Shown: positions 26,346-34,574 of the stretch, in pieces
Numbering within the stretch: position 1 is the stretch's first letter
How the letters are laid out: each line of letters starts with the position of its first letter
Assembly: GCA_035536935.1 (NCBI GenBank)
Contig: DATLNC010000065.1
Location: 1 to 64,000, forward strand
From: DATMER01 sp035536935
GTDB taxonomy: Bacteria > Acidobacteriota > Thermoanaerobaculia > Multivoradales > UBA5704
Reading direction: 5' to 3'
Length of the DNA stretch: 64,000 nt
Position numbers and translations under genes: made by a program
Notes under the pieces: model-generated
The model's input: only the letters and a program-made list of their open reading frames with translations
Databases searched by the model: none
Told to the model about the DNA's origin: nothing

Positions 26346-27752
26346 CTACTTCTGCTTTTCGGCCATCTGAGCGCGAGGGTCCGCAAAATCGACACGATGC
26401 GCCAAAGTTTTTTTGAGAGCGCAGGCGAACACGATCGCCAGCGGCACCAGTCCCTGGAGCAGGAAGCGGTCCCAGGTCTCTCCCAGGAGGTGTCCGAGGC
26501 GCGTGCTCACGGCGTAGGCGGCCCAGCCGATCGCGCCGGGAATCCACCCGGCGAGCAGCAGGAGGCGGGCGCCGGGGCGCCGCAACGCGCGGCAGCCGGC
26601 GATCAGAACGACAAGGAAGAGAAGCCAGAATCCGAGCCAGGAGGACCACCGGAACGTCCAGCGCAGGATCTCGGGAACGATCACCGGCAGGCGCGCGACC
26701 GCGCCGTTGAGCAGGTCGGACAGCCGCAGGACGGCGAAGTAATTCTCGTCGTCACGGTTCGGGATGGCGGCCCGCCAGGAAGTGAGCAGAGCGAATGCGG
26801 CCAGCGCGGGCCCGGCCGCACAGGCAAACCAGCCCAGAGCACGAGGGCGGCGGAGCAGGCGTAGAGAGGCCAGAAGCATCGCGGCCACGGCGAGCAGCGC
26901 GCCTTCGTTCTTCGTCAGGATCGCTCCCGCGAGCAGGCAGCCGGCGGCGAGTCCGGCAGAGGGTCGCGTCCGCTCCAGCAGGAGAAGAATCAAGGCCGCT
27001 CCATAGAAGCCAGCGAGCGGCAGGTCGCTGTAAGCCGACGTGGCGCCGCCGGCTCCGTAGCTGAGGAAGGGAAGCACCGCAACGCCCAGAGTGGCCAGGA
27101 CCGCCGCCCGGGTGCCGGCGGCGCGCCGGGCGCCATCGTAGAGGACGAGGAGCAGCGCCGGAAGGAAGGCGGCATAGAGCGCCCGGTAAAACTGATCGTC
27201 CTCCCCCGCGCCGAACATCTCCTGGGCGGCGACCTGCGCCAAAGGCAGCAGAGGTGGATAGCGCGGGTGGAGGATCCACCATTGATCCTCCCGCAGCACC
27301 GAGGCGTCGACCGTCCCCTCGTGGCGCATGTAGGCCGCGAGCGGGCTCCACGTCATGCGCCCGTCCCAATCGCCCAAAGGGGCTGTCAGCGCTGAAGTCA
27401 GCGGTCCAAGGCAGATCGCGGCAATGCAGAGCGCCGCCGCGATCTGCCAGCGGCTGGCTTGACGATGATCCTGCCCCTGGCGCCGGAGCCGCGCAACCAA
27501 TCCGCTGGCAGCCGGAGCGAGCGCCGCGGCGAGGATCGCCGGCCGGCGCAGTGGCAACCCGAACAGATGAGAGGCGGCGAAGAGAGCGCCGCCGAGCATC
27601 AGGAGACCCAGCAGATAGGAATAACCGAGGCGGCGCAGGAAGGGCAGCCGCCGAAGAGGCGCGAACAGCTCGGCGAGCCCCAAGCCGGGAAGCACGACGA
27701 GAGCGACGCCGCCAAGGTTTGCGGCCACCGCAGCGAAAGTCACGGAGGGCAT
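26346..27752 (-). CDS. Multi-spanning membrane glycosyltransferase-like protein (GT39/ArnT-like)
   Basis: 468 residues with roughly ten to twelve hydrophobic helices and an early periplasmic loop DWDGRMTWSPLA, where the acidic DGR residues fit the catalytic loop of lipid-linked sugar transferases. YPPLLPLAQV and ILTKNEGALLAVAAML are also family-like. Likely transfers a sugar from a polyprenyl carrier. Overlaps the upstream gene by 13 bases. Confidence 0.7.
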   Translation of the reverse strand: MPSVTFAAVAANLGGVALVVLPGLGLAELFAPLRRLPFLRRLGYSYLLGLLMLGGALFAASHLFGLPLRRPAILAAALAPAASGLVARLRRQGQDHRQASRWQIAAALCIAAICLGPLTSALTAPLGDWDGRMTWSPLAAYMRHEGTVDASVLREDQWWILHPRYPPLLPLAQVAAQEMFGAGEDDQFYRALYAAFLPALLLVLYDGARRAAGTRAAVLATLGVAVLPFLSYGAGGATSAYSDLPLAGFYGAALILLLLERTRPSAGLAAGCLLAGAILTKNEGALLAVAAMLLASLRLLRRPRALGWFACAAGPALAAFALLTSWRAAIPNRDDENYFAVLRLSDLLNGAVARLPVIVPEILRWTFRWSSWLGFWLLFLVVLIAGCRALRRPGARLLLLAGWIPGAIGWAAYAVSTRLGHLLGETWDRFLLQGLVPLAIVFACALKKTLAHRVDFADPRAQMAEKQK

Positions 27753-28171
27753 CCCGGCGGCACGGTGGCGGGCCGCTCGTAGAGCAATGGAGGCCGGCGC
27801 GCCCCGGCCGCCACGACCAGCCAGCGGACCCGAGCCCGCAAGCAGGCCGAGCGCGCATCGGGAGGGGGAGCGATGTCCAGGATCGCGCGGCGCGGCAGGA
27901 GATCGAACCGGATCCAGAGCATCGCGCCCGGCTCGTCGAGCTCGCGGAGCAGATAAGGCTCGCCGACAGGAATCGTGCGCCGGAGCCGCTCGACCGCGGT
28001 CACGTACTCAGCGCCGAGGATCCGCGTCCGCATCTCTCCCGCGGAAAGCCCGGCGGACCTGACCGCGGAGCGCAGCCGCAACGCGGTATTGCGCAGCCCC
28101 ACCGCGATGCCGATAGACAGGTACACCGCTAGCAGACCGAAGACCACCCGGGACAGCCAGCCGGATCGCAT
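27740..28171 (-). CDS. Small hypothetical membrane-anchored protein
   Basis: 143 residues with one N-terminal helix (VVFGLLAVYLSIGIAVGL) and a soluble remainder without recognised domain. Probably co-transcribed with the following glycosyltransferase-like gene, whose accessory it may be. Confidence 0.55.
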   Translation of the reverse strand: MRSGWLSRVVFGLLAVYLSIGIAVGLRNTALRLRSAVRSAGLSAGEMRTRILGAEYVTAVERLRRTIPVGEPYLLRELDEPGAMLWIRFDLLPRRAILDIAPPPDARSACLRARVRWLVVAAGARRPPLLYERPATVPPGCPP

Positions 28172-28179
28172 GGCTGGCG

Positions 28180-28185
28180 AGTATA
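28180..28185 (-). promoter_or_regulatory. -10-like box 8 nt before a start codon
   Basis: TATACT on the minus strand, eight bases before ATG 28171; no ribosome site between. Confidence 0.4.
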
Positions 28186-28236
28186 TCCGCGGCAGCTATC
28201 AGAGATCTTCCAGCAAGACACCTGAGCGAGCGAGAG

Positions 28237-28899
28237 CTAGTTACCGGGACCCTCCCAGATCATGACTGCGGCGCTGCTTCCAGGCTTGCCGTATCCCCCC
28301 AGCGAGATGGTGTTCTCGGAACCCGGTTTCATAGCGCGCGTAGCATCGATAGTGACCTCCTCGCCATCTCTTAGCCCCTGTACACTGAACCTCTCGCCAT
28401 TAACGATCGCCACAACTCTGCGAAGGCCAGGAGTCCCATTCATGACCGTCACGAATCCTTCCACTTCTGGGATGTCGGAATAGGTGTCTACACCCGGCTT
28501 GCCTGTCAGGCGAACCATGCCAGTAAGCACCGGATCACAGGTTGCTTCGTTACTGCAGCAGTCAGTAACTCTGAGGACAAAGCTTCCCCGTTTTGTACGT
28601 TCGATTTTTTCTATGTTGACCGTATACTCCGTAGTGCGAAATTGAAAATCAACGGGTACGTTTGTCGAGCTGACATTTACAGGATTTTCCAGACGTATTT
28701 GGCAAAGTCCAACGCCAGTGTCTTTTACAGTGATTGCCACCGTCTGGCTGAAAAGCCCGCTAATCCTAAAAGAGGTGCAGGCGGGGGGGATCTTCTCAAA
28801 GCCTGCCTCTTCGCACGATTGGGCAGACGCTTTCGTCGCAAATCCGCCGACCGATATGACAAGAAGAGGAACTAGAAATAGTATCCGCGGGCTCTCCAT
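28237..28899 (-). CDS. Hypothetical secreted protein
   Basis: 220 residues with a signal peptide (ILFLVPLLVISVGGFATKASA) and eight cysteines in the mature part (CEEAG, PACTSF, CQIRL, DCCSNEATCD). Beta-rich composition. AGGAGG ribosome site. Lower GC than its neighbours, which hints at transfer. I do not recognise a family. Confidence 0.6.
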   Translation of the reverse strand: MESPRILFLVPLLVISVGGFATKASAQSCEEAGFEKIPPACTSFRISGLFSQTVAITVKDTGVGLCQIRLENPVNVSSTNVPVDFQFRTTEYTVNIEKIERTKRGSFVLRVTDCCSNEATCDPVLTGMVRLTGKPGVDTYSDIPEVEGFVTVMNGTPGLRRVVAIVNGERFSVQGLRDGEEVTIDATRAMKPGSENTISLGGYGKPGSSAAVMIWEGPGN

Positions 28900-29198
28900 G
28901 ATGGCCTCCTGTTCGTGGGTGCAAATCGTCGTCCGAGCCTTACCTCAGAAAGAGGGTAGAGTGTCGGGATACTTAATGCAAGCCTATGCGGAAATTTGAA
29001 GAAGCTGAAAGATAGGGAAGTGGCGGGCTTCCGTCCTACCTGTCCGGCGGATTGGTGGAGCTTTCAGGGGACGTCCTGGTCGGGTCGAGGAGCTTGATGG
29101 ATTCGGAGCTCCTGGTCGGCGAGCTGGTGAGCGTCAAAGAGCCTTGGGGCCGGGAGTGACTTCCGGGCAGCCGTCGCCATCCTGATGACTGCCGCCGC
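28900..29198. other. 299-bp gap
   Basis: Contains the likely promoter of the secreted protein to its left. The TGACTTCCGGGCAG at 29157 resembles part of the short repeat at 30741-30795. No gene, RNA or terminator recognised. Confidence 0.4.
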
Positions 29199-29981
29199 TC
29201 AGGGCGCGGTTACGCAAGGCAAGATCCTCTCCCAGCCACCCAGCGCGGTAAGCAGGTCCTGTGCTCGTTGCTGGATCTGATCCATGGTCAACGGCCAGGG
29301 TGGATTTGATTTGCTCCGCGGAAACACCACGTAGAGAAACGGGCCGCGTGGCGCCCCCGTGCCCCTCCGCGGATTTACGTTGCTGCCTCCGAGGTTCTCC
29401 GCCAAGCGGATGGACACCTCTCCGAGAGGGGCGTTGCGAGGCCCCTTGTCGGCGACGATCGCGGCGCTCTCCTTGCCACTCCGGATCTGGCGCCCGAGCA
29501 CGATGTCGCCGAAAACACCGGTCCCCGGCATCGCGAAGAACGCTCCGGGAAAGACGAGATAGGGGACCTGCCTTGCATCGACGTAGCGGTGGATGTCGGT
29601 CACCGGCAAGGTGAGATCCTGCAGGGTGGTCATGGAGACGAAAAAGCCGGCGAACTCTCCATCGGGCTGAACGAAAGGCCGGTCTGGATTCCGGGGATCG
29701 GCCACGAGGACCGACCGCCAACCCCCGTCAGGAAATCCGGCATTGGCGAGCGCATCGATCCCCCGGTCCTGCGGATGATAGGCGTTCGGCGCGCCGTCCG
29801 CGTCGATGGAGATCCGGTTCACCACATAGAAGTAGGCGGTGCTGTCCGGGAACTTGAAGAGCTTCGTGCCCTTGTACTCGCTCGATGCAACAGCATCGCA
29901 GGAAGCCGCGGCCACGGGCAGGGTCGAGATGGGCAGCAAGAGGGCGAGCAGGAGACCGAGAGCGGTTCGGCGCATGGGCAC
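29199..29981 (-). CDS. Secreted GH75 chitosanase-like protein
   Basis: 260 residues with a signal peptide (LLLALLLPISTLPVAAA) and a perfect AAAGGAGGTG ribosome site. YVVNRISIDADGAPNAYHP, DRGIDALANAG, FFVSMTTLQD and YLVFPG are of the kind found in glycoside hydrolase family 75; Asp in SIDADG is a plausible catalytic acid. Would hydrolyse chitosan or a related polymer outside the cell. Family call from memory of motifs. Confidence 0.6.
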   Translation of the reverse strand: MPMRRTALGLLLALLLPISTLPVAAASCDAVASSEYKGTKLFKFPDSTAYFYVVNRISIDADGAPNAYHPQDRGIDALANAGFPDGGWRSVLVADPRNPDRPFVQPDGEFAGFFVSMTTLQDLTLPVTDIHRYVDARQVPYLVFPGAFFAMPGTGVFGDIVLGRQIRSGKESAAIVADKGPRNAPLGEVSIRLAENLGGSNVNPRRGTGAPRGPFLYVVFPRSKSNPPWPLTMDQIQQRAQDLLTALGGWERILPCVTAP

Positions 29982-30065
29982 CTCCTTTCAATCCTTGGAC
30001 GGACCTGAAAGCCAATTCTCCGTCAACTGCCCTCCCCGGGGCCTTCTCCGCGCTCGCATCCATCC

Positions 30066-30656
30066 TCACTTCCCTGGCGGGCAAGCGAAGGAGATGTCCT
30101 GACGTGCGGCGTACTTGTCGTGGCATTCGACGCAGAGCCACCGCTCCTCGGCATCCACGTAGCCTTCCGGCGATCCCGAGGCGCCGATGTGGGCAAAGCA
30201 GAGGTCACAGTGCTCGTGATCCCAGGCGCCTTCACGAATCCCGAGGTCGCGAGCCCCCTCCGGAAGTGGAGCGCCGGCCGGCTGCCAGGCGGTTGCCCCC
30301 TCGATCTCAAAAGAGCGCGCAGGTTCGGCCGCGAACACGCGGCGTTCCCACCTGTGGTCCGGGTCGAGCACCATCTCGATCTGGTACGGCTGCCAATAGC
30401 CGTCAATCCACGGGAACGTCTTGCCCGGTGAGAGCTCCGGGGAAATGCACCACGCTTCGGCGAGCAAGGTGGCAGAGGCACCGGGCTGCGGGATCTCGAC
30501 GAGATCCCCGAGAGTCGGACCGGCCGCAGAGTAGAGGAAGCCGCTTCCAGCCTGAACGCCCCGCAGGTGCGAGAATCGGCCCACGAGGCGGACATGGCCA
30601 CCCTCGCTCTCGTAGCGTTCGTCTATCGTGAACTGCGGGAGCTCATTCAATCCCAT
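30066..30656 (-). CDS. Hypothetical protein with C-terminal zinc-ribbon-like cysteines
   Basis: 196 residues, soluble. N-terminal beta-rich domain; C-terminus has HEHCDLCFAHI and WLCVECHDKY, a four-cysteine zinc-binding pattern. No family recognised. Stands alone between two minus-strand genes. Confidence 0.55.
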   Translation of the reverse strand: MGLNELPQFTIDERYESEGGHVRLVGRFSHLRGVQAGSGFLYSAAGPTLGDLVEIPQPGASATLLAEAWCISPELSPGKTFPWIDGYWQPYQIEMVLDPDHRWERRVFAAEPARSFEIEGATAWQPAGAPLPEGARDLGIREGAWDHEHCDLCFAHIGASGSPEGYVDAEERWLCVECHDKYAARQDISFACPPGK

Positions 30657-30740
30657 GTCGCGTCTCCATCGATGGCACAGCCTCTGCCGGTGAGGCGAAG
30701 AATGCTATACGGCATCTCGGCGTGTCCAGGTTGAGCCTTA

Positions 30741-30795
30741 TGACTTCCGAGCGCTTGGAACTGACTTCCGGGGCAGTCGGAACTGACGACATCGA
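30741..30795. repeat. Short three-unit repeat, possible remnant of a 21-bp array
   Basis: TGACTTCC at 30741 and 30762 (21 bp apart) and TGAC at 30784 (22 bp on), each preceded by GGAAC in the later units. The first unit reads TTCCGAGCGCTTGGAA, close in shape to the array 2 unit. Too short to be certain. Confidence 0.35.
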
Positions 30796-30833
30796 CGGTT
30801 CGCGACAAACGAGATCTCGCCGACGCTCTTTCT

Positions 30834-31571
30834 CTAAGCGCCGTTCGCCATGAGGAGGACTGCCACCGCATTGTAAATGGCATGGACCAGCACTGTCAGA
30901 TAAGTCGATCCTGTGCGCAGCCGGGCAAGCGCAAGAAGGACCCCGTCGAGAAAGAGTACCGCCACGCGCACGGGGAGGTCGACGTGCATCGCGGCCCAGA
31001 CGGCGGCGGGGATCAGGATGGCGCCGGCCGTGCCGAGCCGGGAACGGCGCAGGCCTTCCACGAGGAACCCGCGGAAGAGCAACTCTTCGAAAATCGGGCC
31101 GAGGACCGCGATAGCCAGGAACGTCAGGGGGAGGAGCAGGGGGAAGCGGATGATCTGCTGGTAGTCGTCACGTTCGCTGAAGGGTATTCCGAGCCGCCAG
31201 ATGAGAAAGTCGACGCCATAAGACGAGGCCAGGAGGATCAGCCCCCAGCCCAGTCCCTGCCGGAGCCCGGGCCACTTCAACCCCAGGTACTCGCGGCCCC
31301 TCTGACCCCGGGGGACCGAGCGCCGGAGCAATGCGATCCCGGCCGGTACTGCGAACAGGTGTGCGCAGAGGGACAAGCCGTCCATGGAAAGGAGGGCCTG
31401 CACCGCGGCGGGGTCGGCCAGCCAGGCCTCCAGCCCGAAAAGGAGAAGACCTCCGCCAATCAATCCCACGAACCCCGAAGCCAGGACGACGGCGAATGCC
31501 ATCGCCAGGACGCTCACCCAGCTCTGAGGCTTTTCCGGCTGGGGCTGAGAGGTCGTCGGCTCGGCCAGCAT
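30834..31571 (-). CDS. CPBP-family intramembrane metalloprotease
   Basis: 245 residues from ATG 31571 (a longer frame opens at 31676). About eight helices with the CAAX-protease/bacteriocin-processing motifs EELLFRGFL and, later, AAVWAAMHVD and LTVLVHAIYN. The 31571 start is preferred because a -10-like TACAAT sits seven bases upstream, and because a duplicated copy of this 5' end (33775-33977) carries both. Confidence 0.85.
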   Translation of the reverse strand: MLAEPTTSQPQPEKPQSWVSVLAMAFAVVLASGFVGLIGGGLLLFGLEAWLADPAAVQALLSMDGLSLCAHLFAVPAGIALLRRSVPRGQRGREYLGLKWPGLRQGLGWGLILLASSYGVDFLIWRLGIPFSERDDYQQIIRFPLLLPLTFLAIAVLGPIFEELLFRGFLVEGLRRSRLGTAGAILIPAAVWAAMHVDLPVRVAVLFLDGVLLALARLRTGSTYLTVLVHAIYNAVAVLLMANGA

Positions 31572-31578
31572 TGAAGGA

Positions 31579-31584
31579 ATTGTA
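31579..31584 (-). promoter_or_regulatory. -10-like box of the CPBP gene, probably leaderless
   Basis: TACAAT on the minus strand, seven bases before ATG 31571. The same arrangement is kept in the duplicate at 33939-33944. Confidence 0.45.
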
Positions 31585-31694
31585 GCGGATAGCTCGGGCA
31601 GGGGCGCCGAAACCCATGCGGCGGGCGAACGGCTTGCAGGAGCCGCCGGCATGTTTTCCCGGCCCGCCCGCGCCATCTGAGCTTCTCAGAGCGA

Positions 31695-32191
31695 TTCTGA
31701 AGTGCCTGCATGTCATTCTGAGCGATTCAGAGCCGTTCTGAGTCGCTTCAGCGCCGCTCTGAGCCGCTCAGAATGATTCTGAAGTCCTTCGGAGCCACTC
31801 TGAACAGCTGAGAACGGCTCTGAGATTCTCAGAATCGTTCTGAGGAAGCTCGAAGCCACTCTGAAGTCCCGAGAATGGCTCCGAGCTTCCTGGAAGCCGT
31901 TCTGAGCGGCTCAGAATGACTCTGAAGTCCCTCGCAGCCCCTCTGAGCGGCTGAGAACGGCTCTGAGGCTCTTCGGCGCCGTTCTGAGATTCTCAGAATC
32001 ATTCTGAGGAAGCTGGAAGCCATTCTGAAGCTCCAAGAATGGCTCCGAGGCGCTTCAGAATGGCTCCGAGCTTTTCAGAACGGCTCCGAAAGGGCTGGAG
32101 CGGCTCGGAGCCGCCGGGAAATGCTCTGAGGAACCCCTTTCCTGGCTCCAAGTTCCTCTAGCACCTCTTTCCTGCTCGGAATGCCTCTGAA
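31695..32191. repeat. Helically phased repeat array 2 (about 22 units, 20/21-bp alternation)
   Basis: YTCTGAR or close variants begin at 31695, 31716, 31736, 31757, 31777, 31798, 31818, 31838, 31859 and so on to 32124, with steps that nearly alternate 20 and 21 (mean about 20.4). Many units contain a second half-site, CTCAGAA, ten bases on, making inverted repeats such as TTCTGAGCGGCTCAGAA (31900-31916). The last units decay (CTCCAAG 32146, CTCGGAA 32175, CTCTGAA 32185). Stops in many frames make coding unlikely. Lies between the CPBP gene and a transposon-end motif at 32251. Confidence 0.9.
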
Positions 32192-32250
32192 TCCGTCGAA
32201 ATCACTCCCAGCTTCGCAGAGTCTCTCCGCAGTCTTCAGGGAGACTCTCA

Positions 32251-32275
32251 CCCCGAAACGCCTGTCACTTCCTCC
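32251..32275. repeat. Solo right-end motif of the transposase family
   Basis: CCCGAAACGCCTGTCACTTC followed by CTCCG. The same 25 bases recur at 33742-33766, and a 21-base match ends transposase tail C at 40070. Here it separates array 2 from the antitoxin gene. Confidence 0.75.
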
Positions 32276-32307
32276 GGCCGCCTCGCGGCGAGACCGACTG
32301 GGCGCGA

Positions 32308-32601
32308 GTGAACGCGATGACGGACGAAGAGGTGCTGGCGGCAGCCTCCTCCGATCCCGATGCCCAGCCGCTCGATCCGGAGATGTTGGCGAAGATGCGC
32401 CGGATCTCCCCTATGAAGGCGCTGCGGCAGCGACTCGGCATGACACAGGTAGAGTTCGCGGAAGCCTTCAGACTACCCATCAGCACATTGCGGGATTGGG
32501 AACAGCGCCGCCGCACTCCCGATGCACCGGCCCGCGCGTTGCTCCGAGCGATTGAGCGCGAGCCCGAGACAATGCGCCGCCTGTTGTCTCAGGGGGCCTG
32601 A
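32308..32601 (+). CDS. XRE/HigA-like antitoxin, no partner toxin
   Basis: 97 residues from a GTG (ATG at 32317 possible). Helix-turn-helix (RQRLGMTQVEFAEAFRLPIS, TLRDWEQRRRTPDAPARALL) typical of type II antitoxins that follow a toxin gene. Upstream there is only a transposon end and repeats, so the toxin appears lost. Confidence 0.8.
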   Translation: MNAMTDEEVLAAASSDPDAQPLDPEMLAKMRRISPMKALRQRLGMTQVEFAEAFRLPISTLRDWEQRRRTPDAPARALLRAIEREPETMRRLLSQGA

Positions 32602-32649
32602 CGAGAAAGTCGGCAGGGGGTTGCCTCCCAGGGGTGTCCCAGCTTCTGC

Positions 32650-32655
32650 TAGACT
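32650..32655 (+). promoter_or_regulatory. -10-like box before phd
   Basis: TAGACT nine bases before ATG 32665; no ribosome site between. Confidence 0.35.
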
Positions 32656-32664
32656 TGCCGTACC

Positions 32665-32934
32665 ATGACCGAAGTCGGCATCGAGACCCTGAAAGACCAT
32701 CTAGGCGATTACCTGCGGCGAGCTCGGGGAGGGGAGAGGATCGTGATTAAAGAGCATGGACAGTCTGTCGCTCTTCTGGTCCCACTCGAGGAGAACGCAT
32801 CGGCAAAGCGAGCCTGGGAGCTTGTCGAGGCCGGAACTGCCGATTGGAGTGGTGGTAAGCCCGTGGGATCGCGGCGCCGGCCTCGGACGCGAGGGAAGAG
32901 CGCCTCGGCCATCGTCCTGGAAGACCGGCGTTGA
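32665..32934 (+). CDS. Phd/YefM-type antitoxin
   Basis: 89 residues with the Phd/VapB-like start VGIETLKDHLGDYLRRARGG and RIVIKEHGQSVALLVPL; the basic C-terminus would wrap the toxin. Its stop overlaps the TTG start of the PIN toxin (TTGA). Neutralises and autoregulates. Confidence 0.9.
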   Translation: MTEVGIETLKDHLGDYLRRARGGERIVIKEHGQSVALLVPLEENASAKRAWELVEAGTADWSGGKPVGSRRRPRTRGKSASAIVLEDRR

Positions 32935-33359
32935 TCCTCTATCTCGACACCAGCAGTCTGATCAAGCTTTACGTCGAAGAAAACGGTTCCTCCGAAATAG
33001 AGAGCCTGGTCGGTCAGGCGATGCTCGTGTGTACCTCGGTGGTTGCCTATCCCGAGGCACGAAGCGCTCTGGCGCGCCTCTGCCGTGAAGGCGCCCTGAC
33101 TCCCGACGAACACGCCCTTACCAAAGCCGACCTGGATGAGGACTGGCCTCGCTATCTTGCAGTCGAAGCTTCGGGGGCAGTCTGGCGCGAGGCGGGCGAC
33201 TTGGCAGAGAAACATGCCCTCCGTGGATTCGACAGTCTACATCTCGCGTCCTTTCTCTACTTGATCGATGAGGGCCTCGGTGAGCCCGTTCAGTTCTCTT
33301 CCTTTGACGGGCGGCTGAACGACGCGGCACAAGCAGAGACAGCGGCCAGAGGGCTGTGA
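32931..33359 (+). CDS. PIN-domain ribonuclease toxin (VapC-type)
   Basis: 142 residues from a TTG coupled to the antitoxin. PIN acidic residues Asp6 (YLDTSS), Glu42 (AYPEARSAL), Asp101 (RGFDSLHLAS) and Asp126 (SFDGRLN) are all present, so the nuclease should be active. Cleaves tRNA or rRNA in known members. Confidence 0.92.
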   Translation: MILYLDTSSLIKLYVEENGSSEIESLVGQAMLVCTSVVAYPEARSALARLCREGALTPDEHALTKADLDEDWPRYLAVEASGAVWREAGDLAEKHALRGFDSLHLASFLYLIDEGLGEPVQFSSFDGRLNDAAQAETAARGL

Positions 33360-33368
33360 GCTCAGGCC

Positions 33369-33398
33369 GCCGACCCGGAGCGATGCCTCCGGGCCGGC
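33369..33398 (+). terminator. Hairpin after vapC
   Basis: GCCGACCCGGAG and CTCCGGGCCGGC pair (11 of 12 positions) around a CGATGC loop, ten bases after the toxin stop. No T-run. Confidence 0.55.
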
Positions 33399-33407
33399 GG
33401 TTGCCCG

Positions 33408-33737
33408 CTACTCGATCGAGATCGCCTCCTGTTCCGAGAGCAACTCGATCTTCGACTCCCCCACCTTCCTCCTGAACGCCGCCACGTCCTCTGCGAACAA
33501 CTTGTTGAAGTCAGCGAAGGTCTTCCTGGCCGCCGCCTCCGTCTGCTCCAGATAAGTCCGAGCCGTAGCGCTCGGGGGCTCGAAGGTCGAGAACACGGGC
33601 CCCCCCGCGGCGTCAACCTCGGCCATGAGGGACCGATCGTCAATGATGCCCTTGACGTCGGGGCTCACCCAGAGGCGCTTTTCCATCTCGGTGAGCTTAT
33701 TCTGAAGATCCTTTGCCGCATCCTTGAGGGCTTTGTT
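33408..33737 (-). pseudogene. Duplicated 3' end of the BNR/VPS10-like gene
   Basis: 330 bp matching 40921-41250, the last about 110 codons of the intact gene, including its stop. Translation keeps KRLWVSPDVKGIIDDRSLMA and FSTFEPPSATA; about ten residues differ. The fragment has no start or signal peptide and ends at the transposon right-end motif at 33742. Not a functional gene. Confidence 0.9.
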
Positions 33738-33741
33738 CTTT

Positions 33742-33766
33742 CCCGAAACGCCTGTCACTTCCTCCG
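33742..33766. repeat. Solo right-end motif at a fragment junction
   Basis: Identical to 32251-32275. It stands exactly between two captured gene fragments (BNR 3' end on the left, CPBP 5' end on the right). Confidence 0.8.
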
Positions 33767-33774
33767 CTCAGAGC

Positions 33775-33977
33775 CGGCCAGCCAGGCCTCCAGCCCGAGA
33801 AGGAGAAAACCTCCGCCAATCAATCCCACGAACCCCGAAGCCAGGACGACGGCGAATGCCATCGCCAGGACGCTCACCCAGCTCTGAGGCTTTTCCGGCT
33901 GGGGCTGAGAGGTTGTCGGCTCGGCCAGCATTGAAGGAATTGTAACGGATAGCTCGGGCAGGGGCGCCGAAACCCAT
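33775..33977 (-). pseudogene. Duplicated 5' end and promoter of the CPBP gene
   Basis: 203 bp matching 31415-31617 at constant offset 2360 with only about four or five mismatches. It carries the -10-like box, ATG and first 52 codons of the CPBP protease and then stops abruptly. Being nearly identical, it is a recent copy or is kept similar by conversion. Confidence 0.92.
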
Positions 33978-33997
33978 CGGAACTCCTCCGTAACCTG

Positions 33998-34574
33998 TCG
34001 GCGTCCTGGCGCACGGGGTCAAGGAGTCTCTCGTCGACCGTGTGACCGAGTGGCCCGGCGTCCACTCTGGCAAGGCGATCCTCGAAGGCAAGCTGCTCAA
34101 GGGCTGTGGTTCAGCCGCACGCAGGAGTACGCCGCCCGCAACCGGGGGGAGGACTTCGGGCGGCTGAGGTACGCCACGGAGGAGGAGCTGGTGCTCTCGC
34201 CGCTCCCCTGCTGGGCGGATCGCACGCAGGAGGAGTACAGGCAGAGGGTGGCTGGCCTGGTGGAGGAGATCGAGGCGGAAGCCCGTGCCGAGCGGGAGGC
34301 GAGAGGGATCGAGCCGTTGGGAGTCGCGGCGATCCTCAAGCAGAGACCGCACACGCGTCCGAACCATACGAAGAGATCTCCCGCTCCGCTCTTCCATGCT
34401 GTGGCGAAGGAGGTCCGCGAGACCTTTTGGGTCGCGTACTCCATGTTCGTGGCCGCGTTCCGCGAGGCGGCCGAGAAGCTCAAGAGAGGGGAGTTGTCCG
34501 CAGTGAGGTTCCCGGTGGGCTCGTTCCCGCCCGGGCTACCCTTTGTCAGAGCTCATCCCGCCCGTCCGCCGTAG
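33998..34574 (+). pseudogene. REP-associated (Y1/IS200-like) transposase, C-terminal half, frameshifted (copy A)
   Basis: Left part reads GVKESLVDRVTEWPGVHSGK and AILEGKLLKG in one frame, then a frameshift near 34107 leads to WFSRTQEYAARNRGEDFGRL and, at the end, FREAAEKLKRGELSAVRFP and GSFPPGLPFV. The N-terminal HUH/Tyr domain is missing. The pattern KRSPAPLFHAVAKE plus FPxGSFPPxLPFV is typical of large RAYT-like transposases. Family call from memory of these motifs. Confidence 0.75.

Noticed and set aside
29041..29158. A short frame with LVGSRSLMDSELLVGELVS near 29060 as a fifth array or small gene.
   Set aside because: Repeated GGAGCT and TCCTGGTCGG are spaced 32, 16 and 36 bp, not 21, and no start with a ribosome site precedes it.
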